From positions 1-35,155 of IMG/VR virus record IMGVR_UViG_3300046373_000023: DNA of 35,155 nt. One strand, 5' to 3'. The DNA comes from a virus. The notes below the pieces were generated by a model. That model searched no databases and was not told the DNA's origin. It was given only the letters and a program-made list of their open reading frames with translations. The translations under genes were made by a program, and so were the position numbers. Each line of letters begins with the position of its first letter. The first letter of the stretch is position 1. Shown piece by piece: positions 21,840 to 28,914 of the stretch.

Positions 21840-22258
21840 TTTTGATTATGTTTAGAAATTAATAAATCCGTTATTGAAGAAAGATATTCTGATATTTCGA
21901 CTAGCCCGTTATGCTGAACTTCGTCTATAATCACAACGCCGTTACGGTAAACAACCGTCACCATTGTCTCGGTGTTAAGCTCTGCGACGTAGTCATAAGT
22001 TTTAAATTGTAAAGTGCCTCTAGGTGCGTTAGCAGGCTTGCCCATTTCCCACTCGGCGTCATCGAATAACAAGCCTATCGGCACCTCTGTTATCTCGGAC
22101 AATTTGGATATTTGGCTAGAATCTAAAAAGCCTCTGCCCGATTCGACGTAGTTAAGCGCGTTATAGGCATTTTTATGATTTGGGAAAAGTTCGACTGCAA
22201 GCTCTGAGGCTTTTAATCCTGTCAGTTTTCTTATTTTTTTAAGGTCTAGGGTCTTCAT
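21836..22258 (-). CDS. Helix-turn-helix regulator, first gene of the early operon
   Basis: A 140-residue protein with an N-terminal Xre/Cro-type fold. The sequence KIRKLTGLKASELAVELF, then NALNYVESGRGFLDSSQISK and LSEITEVPIGLLFD, gives the usual five-helix pattern (residues 8-65). A separate C-terminal half is beta-rich and ends in helices. It is the only DNA-binding regulator recognised and begins 20 nt from the -7 element, so it may regulate its own operon, the twin promoter and the GTAAACAA sites. No lysogeny partner or integrase is present. Confidence 0.75.
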   Translation of the reverse strand: MKTLDLKKIRKLTGLKASELAVELFPNHKNAYNALNYVESGRGFLDSSQISKLSEITEVPIGLLFDDAEWEMGKPANAPRGTLQFKTYDYVAELNTETMVTVVYRNGVVIIDEVQHNGLVEISEYLSSITDLLISKHNQK

Positions 22259-22277
22259 ATCTTGTTGTTATCTGAGG

Positions 22278-22307
22278 CAAATATACAACTGTTTTTTATA
22301 TATGCAA
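22278..22307 (-). promoter_or_regulatory. Early promoter (Bacteroidetes -33/-7 type)
   Basis: On the minus strand TTG (22307-22305), 19 nt, TATATTTG (22285-22278). The predicted start lies near 22271, leaving a leader of about 13 nt. It shares AAAACAGTTGTATATTTG and CAGATAACAAC with the promoter at 10652-10681, pointing to a common regulator. Confidence 0.78.
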
Positions 22308-22339
22308 TAGCTGAAGTGAAAAATATTAAAAAAAATTTA

Positions 22340-22619
22340 ACGTAAACAATGCTAAAAAGGTTAACACGTTGATTTATAGCGTTTTAGGCTTTAATTGTAA
22401 ATAATAAACGAAATAAACAAGTTTATTCTATAGAGTACTATACGTGTTTATGCGTTTTTGTATATAATTATATAAGTATTATACTATATACTTATTATAT
22501 TTTAAATTTTAGGTACTTTATTGTTTATTTAGGATATTAGGTGGCTTAAGCCTTTAAGCATAGGGCTTAAGCTGTCGTACAATACCCCGTTTACTAAGAA
22601 TATTTTTGTTTACGCACGT
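22340..22619. other. Intergenic island B: counterpart of island A
   Basis: A gene-free stretch with the same order of elements as island A: GTAAACAA (22342-22349), inverted AATAAAC-AA-GTTTATT (22412-22427), an AT-rich ladder including the 53-nt block at 22476-22528, a GC hairpin (GCTTAAGCC 22544-22552 / GGCTTAAGC 22564-22572), then GTTTAC at 22589 and TTGTTTAC at 22606. It has fewer exact hexamers (3) than A (12) but several ATAAAC variants. It lies between the lysis terminator and the early promoter. Candidate origin or operator. Confidence 0.6.
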
Positions 22620-22646
22620 AAAAAAAACCCTCGGTTAAGAGGGTTT
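22620..22646 (-). terminator. Rho-independent terminator after the lysis cassette
   Basis: On the minus strand AAACCCTC, loop TTAACC, GAGGGTTT, then continued T residues (eight T counting the stem end). A perfect 8-bp stem, 7 nt beyond the last small ORF. It ends the second late operon and insulates the early promoter. Confidence 0.85.
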
Positions 22647-22653
22647 ATGTTTT

Positions 22654-22737
22654 CTAATATCTGCAAATATTTGACTGATTGCCAAAAAGAATCTTTGATA
22701 TTTTGTCATAGAATTTTTCGAAGGTAGATTTTTTCAT
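22654..22737 (-). CDS. Micro-ORF closing the lysis operon (27 aa)
   Basis: ATG at 22737 overlaps the stop of the spanin-like gene as ATGA, and TAG at 22654 falls just before the terminator. The product is short, basic and aromatic (MKKSTFEKFYDKI and a Cys near the end), with no membrane segment. The ATGA coupling supports translation, but the length makes it tentative. Confidence 0.45.
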   Translation of the reverse strand: MKKSTFEKFYDKISKILFGNQSNICRY

Positions 22738-23183
22738 AATATTTTGTATTTTTTTAGTGTTAAGTAGATTACAAATAGCGTGCCAATTGCAAAAGTTAAT
22801 CCAATCCATAGATTTGAATTATCGGTCTTTTCTGTTTGCTTCGATATTTCCGATTTTTCAGAGCCTGTATAACTCAAATTTTTACCCGCTTTTATTTCAA
22901 TCCCTTTTTTAATGCTTTTATCGAACTCAATAATAGCGTTGTAATAGTACTTGCCATTAATTATCATCGGTTTAAGCGCATCAAATGGTTTTATTGAACC
23001 TATATCGCTAAAAGTTGAGTTTTGCGTTAATTCGTAATGGTTTGATATGTTTAGTGAATCATTTTTTATGTAGTGCTTTTCGGTTGAGGCTATTCGTTTT
23101 CCACAACCTATACAGAATAGGCAAAATAATATAGATAAGGCCAATACGAAGGCGCCAATTATTGTTTTAGTTCCTGTTTCCAT
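22734..23183 (-). CDS. Candidate unimolecular spanin (u-spanin)
   Basis: A 149-residue protein with an N-terminal hydrophobic leader ending in a lipobox-like CIGC (Cys27; Cys at -3 is atypical). About 95 polar residues suited to the periplasm follow, then a C-terminal transmembrane helix (residues about 123-141, LWIGLTFAIGTLFVIYLTL) and basic residues KKYK. That outer-membrane-lipoprotein plus inner-membrane-anchor topology is what unimolecular spanins use to fuse the two membranes at lysis. It follows the lysozyme directly (overlapping TAATG). No sequence similarity to known spanins was judged; the call is topological. Confidence 0.6.
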   Translation of the reverse strand: METGTKTIIGAFVLALSILFCLFCIGCGKRIASTEKHYIKNDSLNISNHYELTQNSTFSDIGSIKPFDALKPMIINGKYYYNAIIEFDKSIKKGIEIKAGKNLSYTGSEKSEISKQTEKTDNSNLWIGLTFAIGTLFVIYLTLKKYKIL

Positions 23184-23662
23184 TATTCAGTAAAATAAAG
23201 TTTTGCTTCCGCTTTTCTTCTTGCTAAAAGACCTGGTAAACTTACTCCGTTAGCTCTGATGTATTTTGTCTCAAACCAAGTTTTTATATCTTTGTCGGAA
23301 GCTTTATTGTTTATCAATTCAAAAAGAGTGTTTGAGCCTCCTGTATTATAGGTATGAGAAATTAAAGCATCGAATTGCTGTTGTTTCAACGGTACTTTTA
23401 TCTTTCTAGCTATAATTAACTCATAGACAACTAAGTCTTTTTTAAGTAGCTCTTCTGCCTGTTTTATAGTTGAAACAGTAGCTTTTGGAGCTGTTTTAGT
23501 TTTTATAAAATACCCTTTACTGTCAACCATTGCATGACCGTACCCCTCAGTCCATATACCTATCGGGTCTTTTTTAGGCTGCAATCCTATTTCTTTAAGA
23601 TTCCCATCGTGCAACCCCTCAAAATGCTTAATTAAATCTATGCCTATTTGTGATGTTTTCAT
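23183..23662 (-). CDS. Endolysin, GH24 (phage lysozyme) family
   Basis: A 159-residue muramidase of the T4-lysozyme family. The catalytic arrangement Glu15 (KHFEG), Asp32 and Thr38 (DPIGIWTEGYGH) matches E...D-x5-T, with an insertion between Glu and Asp relative to T4. Downstream helices (LKQQQFDALISHTYNTGG, then LPGLLARRKAEAKLY) are typical. No signal peptide or SAR anchor is seen, so it needs a holin to reach peptidoglycan. It lies among small membrane genes and before the spanin candidate. Confidence 0.93.
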   Translation of the reverse strand: MKTSQIGIDLIKHFEGLHDGNLKEIGLQPKKDPIGIWTEGYGHAMVDSKGYFIKTKTAPKATVSTIKQAEELLKKDLVVYELIIARKIKVPLKQQQFDALISHTYNTGGSNTLFELINNKASDKDIKTWFETKYIRANGVSLPGLLARRKAEAKLYFTE

Positions 23663-23663
23663 A

Positions 23664-23963
23664 TCAATCTTCGCTTAAAAATTCTTTCTTAAAATCTATA
23701 ATTGTTTTTTGGTTGCTCAGTTTATAAATCTCTAATTTTTTTAATTCCCTGTTCAATTTACTCATGTGCCAATAGTTTATAATCCTAAAAATCAAATAAA
23801 CTAATCCGGCTAAAGAAAAAAGTATCTTAATCAAACTGTCAATTTGTGTAAATATAACTGTAGAACCTGATGTTAGCAAAGGCACTACTTCAATAAGTGT
23901 AACGCTCCAAAACGTACCTAAAATTATATCTATGAAATTGAGAAGCGATTTAATATGCTGCAT
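23664..23963 (-). CDS. Two-helix membrane protein, holin or antiholin candidate (99 aa)
   Basis: A 99-residue protein with two predicted transmembrane segments (about residues 10-30, IDIILGTFWSVTLIEVVPLL, and 42-66, IDSLIKILFSLAGLVYLIF). A charged coiled C-terminal tail (KLNRELKKLEIYKL) follows. It is located directly before the lysozyme gene (1 nt apart) and overlaps the previous membrane gene by 34 nt. Size and topology suit a class II holin or a holin partner; sequence alone does not settle it. Confidence 0.5.
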   Translation of the reverse strand: MQHIKSLLNFIDIILGTFWSVTLIEVVPLLTSGSTVIFTQIDSLIKILFSLAGLVYLIFRIINYWHMSKLNRELKKLEIYKLSNQKTIIDFKKEFLSED

Positions 23964-24289
23964 ATTTTTAACGTAAAGTAGGTAAGTAATAATTTTAAAG
24001 GCACGAAATAAATTAAATCCAACAATCCTAAATGGATTAAATCAAAAGCATTTAACACGAACAAAAATAAGCAAATTTTTCTTATTGTAATATCAAATCT
24101 TACAAAAGCCATATAGTAAAAAACAATCCCGAAAATTAGAATGTTTGAATAGTCATCAATAACATTGCATAAATATCGTTTATTATCCGAAAATAAATAC
24201 CAAGAAACCCTTAAATCTGAGTTATAAAAAAGTGCCTTTGCTTCTGACAAAGGCACTAATAGTAATAAAATGTAATGTTTATTTTTCAT
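23930..24289 (-). CDS. Polytopic membrane protein (119 aa)
   Basis: A very hydrophobic protein with about four transmembrane segments, using ATG at 24289 (an upstream in-frame start exists at 24316). It overlaps the preceding holin-like gene by 11 nt. It is very AT-rich: row 24061-24120 has only 12 G+C of 60. A perfect 10-bp hairpin followed by T residues lies inside its first codons (24257-24225), which could attenuate it or everything beyond. A holin-related role is possible but unproven. Confidence 0.5.
   Translation of the reverse strand: MKNKHYILLLLVPLSEAKALFYNSDLRVSWYLFSDNKRYLCNVIDDYSNILIFGIVFYYMAFVRFDITIRKICLFLFVLNAFDLIHLGLLDLIYFVPLKLLLTYFTLKICSILNRFSIS
24225..24257 (-). terminator. 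Terminator-like hairpin inside a lysis-region gene
   Basis: On the minus strand AGTGCCTTTG, loop TCAGAAG, CAAAGGCACT, then TTTTT: a perfect 10-bp stem with T tract. It overlies codons about 11-21 of the polytopic membrane protein, between the first holin candidate and lysozyme. It could limit transcription of the lysis genes. Confidence 0.6.
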
Positions 24290-24542
24290 CTTTTTTAGGA
24301 GGTATCTGCGTGCCACCTATTGACTGAACCAAGTCCTGTAGTTTTTCAGGATTTTGAGTAGGCAAAGCCTTTTTAAGTTTGTAAACTGCATAAAGTCCAA
24401 AAGCAAGTTTTACAAGGCCTATCCATTTTTCTGGCAATCCAATTTCAATCAAAAAAGGATTTAATACCTCAAATCCTTGGTCTAATATAATTGCTGCCAT
24501 CCCTAACAATGCAAACCACCAATTCTTTAATTTACTAATCAT
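24279..24542 (-). CDS. Holin candidate (87 aa)
   Basis: An 87-residue protein. A short basic start (MISKLKN) is followed by two hydrophobic segments (about residues 9-33, containing WWFALLGMAAIILDQGFEVL, and 40-57, WIGLVKLAFGLYAVYKL). A polar, Lys-rich C-terminal tail ends in KKDEK. Size, two-helix topology and place at the head of the lysis genes fit a class II holin. It follows the fibre gene across a branched hairpin structure. Confidence 0.55.
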   Translation of the reverse strand: MISKLKNWWFALLGMAAIILDQGFEVLNPFLIEIGLPEKWIGLVKLAFGLYAVYKLKKALPTQNPEKLQDLVQSIGGTQIPPKKDEK

Positions 24543-24570
24543 ATTTATTTAATTTAAAGTTTATATTTAA

Positions 24571-24617
24571 AAAGCAACCTCGACCTCTCCGTCTAGCCTC
24601 TTATAGGCGGTTGCTTT
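24571..24617 (-). terminator. Branched (three-way) hairpin with T tract after the fibre gene
   Basis: On the minus strand AAAGCAACC pairs with GGTTGCTTT (9 bp), then T residues. Inside, two small hairpins form (GCCT-ATAAG-AGGC and GAC-GGAGAG-GTC), giving a three-way junction. It separates the tail fibre gene from the lysis genes and may act as a terminator or RNA stabiliser/processing signal. Confidence 0.55.
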
Positions 24618-24626
24618 GTTTTATTA

Positions 24627-27600
24627 TTAATCAACTTTCCATGTTGTACCATCAAAAAATACTTTCCATACTACAGCTCCGCCACCTACAGCAGTAGCCA
24701 TGTAAGTCGGAGCTAATAGATCGGTACAATAAGCAGTATCTCCTTGTGTTCCTGTTGGTAATGTTGCGACTGTGTAGTTTTTTAAACGAACTACTCCTGT
24801 TGCGATTAACTTAGGAATTGTAAACTCTCCGTTGTGGTCTATTTTAGCAGTTAAAACCGCATTCTTTGTAAATTGCATTAAATCTCCAGTAGAACCTGTT
24901 ACTGAATTGGTCAATGTCATAACTCCCGAAGAGTAATTATTATTATTATGACCTATTCCTGTTGAAAGATTCTTCAATTGTTGACCTGTACCCGTATTGT
25001 TGTTATCTATATATATAGCTTGACTACCCGCAGCAGCAGCTCCAGCGTTGTTATTTATTATCGTTATTCCTCTTTGTCCGTTACCTGACCCCGTACTGGT
25101 AACATCGATATATAGCGTTGCTGAACCAGTAGCTGTTGATTGGTTTGCTAGATTAATAGCCGTTGAATCTGACCCAGCAATAGTACTACTTTTAACCCCT
25201 GTAAAAGTCTGATTACCTGTCAGTAATAAAGCGTTTGAGTTCGTTGTTGACTGTACAAAAGCCGTTGTAGCAATTTGAGTTGTATTAGTTCCTGCTGTTG
25301 CTGTTGGTGCTGTTGGTGTTCCTGTCAGAGTTGCGCCTCCTGTATAAGATATAGCAGATATATTTCCATTAGCCTGAACTAAATCCACTCCATTATCCGT
25401 AGTTGTACCAATCAAAAAATTACCTCCCGACACGAATCTAGCTCTTTCTGTTCCAGATGAATAAAACCTCAAATTATTATTAGCTCTTACCATGAAATCG
25501 TTATCAGTGCCGCCGAATATTCTAGCATCTCCTACGAATCCTATATCAGTACTCCCTCTTGTAAACGAAAATAAAGGAAGCGTAGATATATAATTAATTG
25601 TTCCGTTATTTTGAGACAAATAAGAATCCCCAAAAACATTACTAGACCCCATAACTGGAATATAACCTCCAGAAGTAGTCGCGCTGGGTTTTGCGTCTAG
25701 CTGTGATCTAATAACAACTTGATTCGATAAAGTTGCAGCACTTGCTGAAATTGTTCCGTTAACTTGTACTTTATCTGTTCCGTTATCAGTTGATGTGCCA
25801 AACCCATATCGACCACCCGAGGCATTGAAGAAAGAAAAACCCCCTCCTGTACCTGTACCGTTGGCTTTTATGGATACTGTTATTGCTGCCCCAGAACCGT
25901 AAGGATACAAGTCTAGCTTTCCGTGTGATATACCTTTGAAACCATTAAAAGAAGCATACCCTTCATTCGTTGCGCTTGCACCAATTTTTAAATTATCATC
26001 AACATATAAGTTATTAAAATTATCAGAGAATTTCGCTTGTTTATTTGATATAAAACCGTCTGCAACGGCGTTGGCTACTAATTGATAACCTGAATCATTA
26101 GGATGTAATCCATCGGTCAAATATGATGAACTTCCGTATATTCCCGAATTAGTGTTTAAGTCAATTACTGGAATGGATAAAAAGTTTGCTATAGCGATTT
26201 CAACATCTACATAATGTCTTAAATCTAACGCTCCTGTCCAAGCTGATGATGTTTTTAAAGGTGTTAGTACAATTATTTTTGCAGTAGGGTACTTATTCTT
26301 AATTGTTTCAAGATTGAATCTAAATGCCTCTGCAAAAGATTGTGTTTCATCTAAACTAGCAAATGATTTTTTAAGAACTGATGTTACGTCGCCTATTGTA
26401 TTATCAACGTCCCAATCATTAACGCCTATCATTAGTGTAACCAAAGTTGCTGTAGCTGGAGAACTTGCAATTATAGTGCTTAAAGGGGTTCTTGACACTG
26501 TGGGTTTTACCGTTGCTGCCGATACTCCTAATTTTGTATAAGTTCTAAAACCGAAACGAGTATTTAAAATATCAGTGTAACTTGTAGTGCCAGTAGTTGA
26601 CCCAACGCCATAAGTTATCGAGTCTCCAAATCCAACATAATCGGTTGTTGATGGAGAGATAGAATTGCTTAAGTTAAACTTGTTTGATACTGCTTGAACA
26701 GTTGGATATAGCGTGTTGTTTATCGTTGTGAAACTTGTTGCTTTGTTGGTCGTTTGTTCTGATCCGTTAACCAACGTAACCTGCGCATTTGTTAAGTGGT
26801 TATATTCTCCTGCCGTTCCGCCTTGGATACCTGACAAAGCATTATGCTCTGGAACTCCTGCGCCTACGAAATCATTAGCGAAACTACTTTGAACTTCAGC
26901 GATTGCAGCATTATTTTTTTGAATAAACAGCCTACCTACTTCTAGCCCTAAAACTTGTAACTCAACGGGTAATGCTGAGGGTCTAGGGGCTGTTTTTGCT
27001 TGCGTTAGATTAGAGTACGAAGTAGTACCCATTATTACATATAACTTACTTGGATTGTTTGGCAATAGGTAAACGTAGTCAGTTCTATAATCGCCGTTGC
27101 CTAATGTGGTTAATGTTCCGGATACGTTGTACTGAGAGTTATTTATCTGCGTTTGTCCAGTAGTTCTAGTCCAAGTTGCCCCGTTGTTGTATGCAAGAGT
27201 AAATGTATCAGGTGAAGCTGTATTGAATGCTAACGTGTTTATTTTAATTAAGCCGCTCGCTAAAACACCTGCGGTTAACGTTATATTTCTATTAGAGAAT
27301 CCTAAAACGGCACCGTTCAATCTTCTAATACCCTCTTGGTTTAAAAACCTATCTCTTAGTTTTGCGTTTGGGTCAACATTTTGCCCTACCAAAGACAGGT
27401 AATTTAAAGTAGTTCCAACCCTTGCTATTACATAAGCTAAACTATTAGTTTGGATATTTATAGTTGCTGAATTAGTTGTAACTGTGAGCGTTGGACTTCC
27501 TGAATTGTAATCAACTAAAACGAAATTATTCGCATTATCCGTTAACGCTAAATTCGTAACTGCCGAAATAGGGTATTTTATAATTGCGGAATAAGGGTCA

Positions 27601-27908
27601 TTCGTTGCTCTAAGATACGCAATACCACTACCTATATTTACAGTACCGTTTCCATTGTTAGTTAATGCAAAACCGCTTACCGCTCCTGCTGAAACGTCTG
27701 TCTCTAGCTCTAATGCGTTTGTAGTGGCTGTGGAAACAGGTAAAGACGTAGCGTTTATATGGTTAATTTCGCCGTTAGCCTCTTGCGTATTTATTTTATT
27801 AGTAGAGCTAGAAACTCCGTTCGCCGTAATTGCGATTTTCTCGTATTCTGCTTGCGAATAGCCTAGAGTCGTAAAGACTAGAGCTATTAAAACTATTAAT
27901 TTTTTCAT
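24627..27908 (-). CDS. Tail fibre with SGNH/GDSL esterase domain and a secretion-type leader
   Basis: A 1093-residue protein using ATG at 27908, whose first 20 residues (MKKLIVLIALVFTTLGYSQA) form a classic Sec signal. A longer ORF from 28004 overlaps the upstream gene and is rejected. Fibre-like beta repeats flank a central SGNH hydrolase: GFGDS with Ser430, GVND with Asn497, DGLHP with Asp599 and His602. The C-terminal part carries twin repeats (GTSTDNGTDKVQVNGTI and GTTTDNGVDLVQANGNI). It also has the tail-fibre motif TGTPTAPTA...GTNTTQIATTAFV. It likely binds and deacylates host surface polysaccharide. The signal peptide is odd for a virion protein assembled in the cytoplasm. Confidence 0.85.
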   Translation of the reverse strand: MKKLIVLIALVFTTLGYSQAEYEKIAITANGVSSSTNKINTQEANGEINHINATSLPVSTATTNALELETDVSAGAVSGFALTNNGNGTVNIGSGIAYLRATNDPYSAIIKYPISAVTNLALTDNANNFVLVDYNSGSPTLTVTTNSATINIQTNSLAYVIARVGTTLNYLSLVGQNVDPNAKLRDRFLNQEGIRRLNGAVLGFSNRNITLTAGVLASGLIKINTLAFNTASPDTFTLAYNNGATWTRTTGQTQINNSQYNVSGTLTTLGNGDYRTDYVYLLPNNPSKLYVIMGTTSYSNLTQAKTAPRPSALPVELQVLGLEVGRLFIQKNNAAIAEVQSSFANDFVGAGVPEHNALSGIQGGTAGEYNHLTNAQVTLVNGSEQTTNKATSFTTINNTLYPTVQAVSNKFNLSNSISPSTTDYVGFGDSITYGVGSTTGTTSYTDILNTRFGFRTYTKLGVSAATVKPTVSRTPLSTIIASSPATATLVTLMIGVNDWDVDNTIGDVTSVLKKSFASLDETQSFAEAFRFNLETIKNKYPTAKIIVLTPLKTSSAWTGALDLRHYVDVEIAIANFLSIPVIDLNTNSGIYGSSSYLTDGLHPNDSGYQLVANAVADGFISNKQAKFSDNFNNLYVDDNLKIGASATNEGYASFNGFKGISHGKLDLYPYGSGAAITVSIKANGTGTGGGFSFFNASGGRYGFGTSTDNGTDKVQVNGTISASAATLSNQVVIRSQLDAKPSATTSGGYIPVMGSSNVFGDSYLSQNNGTINYISTLPLFSFTRGSTDIGFVGDARIFGGTDNDFMVRANNNLRFYSSGTERARFVSGGNFLIGTTTDNGVDLVQANGNISAISYTGGATLTGTPTAPTATAGTNTTQIATTAFVQSTTNSNALLLTGNQTFTGVKSSTIAGSDSTAINLANQSTATGSATLYIDVTSTGSGNGQRGITIINNNAGAAAAGSQAIYIDNNNTGTGQQLKNLSTGIGHNNNNYSSGVMTLTNSVTGSTGDLMQFTKNAVLTAKIDHNGEFTIPKLIATGVVRLKNYTVATLPTGTQGDTAYCTDLLAPTYMATAVGGGAVVWKVFFDGTTWKVD

Positions 27909-27925
27909 ATATTTTTTTTTATTAA

Positions 27926-28459
27926 TTATGGTACGATATATATTTTCTTCCCTGCTGCTAATATCGCCCCGAGGACTTCGATATCCTGCCCTGACTGATC
28001 CCATTCTAACTCCTTATAACGCATCCCCCTATCAATAAATAGGTGTTGAGCTTTCATACCCGATTGAGCTAGAGTGAAAATGTTAGACGATCCGGTTGAA
28101 ATAAAAAGCTCAGGCTCGTAGGTTGTAACTATAAGGGTATAGTCCGCCTCATCTTGAGAATTCCCCCCATTGAATATGGCGTTATCCCATATGCCGCTAG
28201 CCGTGTTGTATCTGTGGGCTATGTCCCCCACTTCTATAACAGATAGGTTCGTATTGCCCGCACCTTTAAATTTAAGGCCGAATTGGGAAAACAGTGGCAC
28301 GTCGCTAATATTAACACGGTCTATAATCTCGTTAATCTTAAGCCTTATGTTATTAGTTTCTTCGGCTGATAGCTTATTATATAGCTGCGTGGTAGCACCG
28401 AGCTGCCTCTCCTTAGTCCCGTCGGGCTTTTTGTCTATAAATTCATAATGCTCTATCAT
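27926..28459 (-). CDS. Structural protein preceding the tail fibre (177 aa)
   Basis: A 177-residue soluble protein. A helical N-terminal third (LYNKLSAEETNNIRLKINE) is followed by beta-type sequence with repeated Gly/Asn turns and a hydrophobic end (LAAGKKIYIVP). It overlaps the connector gene by 4 nt (ATGA) and ends 17 nt before the fibre start. The position suggests a fibre-attachment or head/tail accessory protein. No motif establishes this. Confidence 0.5.
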   Translation of the reverse strand: MIEHYEFIDKKPDGTKERQLGATTQLYNKLSAEETNNIRLKINEIIDRVNISDVPLFSQFGLKFKGAGNTNLSVIEVGDIAHRYNTASGIWDNAIFNGGNSQDEADYTLIVTTYEPELFISTGSSNIFTLAQSGMKAQHLFIDRGMRYKELEWDQSGQDIEVLGAILAAGKKIYIVP

Positions 28460-28911
28460 ATCTTATCGATTTGAAACGACGAGTAAGGGTCGTAATCGTT
28501 AGTAGGCGTTTTGTCTAAAAGCTTAAGCACTTTTTTAGCTTCGATAAACTGAGCCTCTACGGCGTTATTTAGCTGCATAAGCGTCGTATTTTTAGTTGCC
28601 GCCGTTGGGCTAGACCAGTTTGGCTGATTAATGGCCTTAAGTCCTGCTGTTGTATGCACATACGTTTCTTCGACCTGCTGACGTGCTATGCACATCGCGA
28701 CGAACTTGCGGAAGCCCATAAATGCCGCACTAGCCGAATCTGCGATAGTCCCGTCAAAAATCTTAGTGCTAATTTCAAAACCAAACATCTCTAAAAATGT
28801 AACATTTTTGATGTGTTGCATGACCGCATCAATCTTTAATTGACTCAGCGACTCGCTAACAGGGTAGTACTCCTGTATTTCTGCAAGTGTTATATTTTCA
28901 ATAGCTGCCAT
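28456..28911 (-). CDS. Putative head-tail connector (adaptor) protein
   Basis: A 151-residue largely helical protein whose start (LAEIQEYYPVSESLSQLKID) and layout of amphipathic helices resemble small head-tail adaptor proteins of the gp6 type. It ends in an aromatic polar stretch (NDYDPYSSFQIDKI). It lies 3 nt after the portal candidate and is coupled to the next gene (ATGA). The assignment rests on size, helical content and being next to the portal. Confidence 0.5.
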   Translation of the reverse strand: MAAIENITLAEIQEYYPVSESLSQLKIDAVMQHIKNVTFLEMFGFEISTKIFDGTIADSASAAFMGFRKFVAMCIARQQVEETYVHTTAGLKAINQPNWSSPTAATKNTTLMQLNNAVEAQFIEAKKVLKLLDKTPTNDYDPYSSFQIDKI

Positions 28912-28914
28912 AGC

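Noticed and set aside
21836-22258. Lysogeny repressor of a temperate phage
   Set aside because: It has an HTH fold, but there is no integrase, excisionase, opposing Cro-like gene or attachment site, so a lysogenic switch cannot be claimed.
24627-28004. Longer form of the fibre gene starting at 28004
   Set aside because: It overlaps the upstream gene by about 80 nt and adds 32 residues with no fibre character; the ATG at 27908 follows an A-rich leader and gives a clean hydrophobic start.
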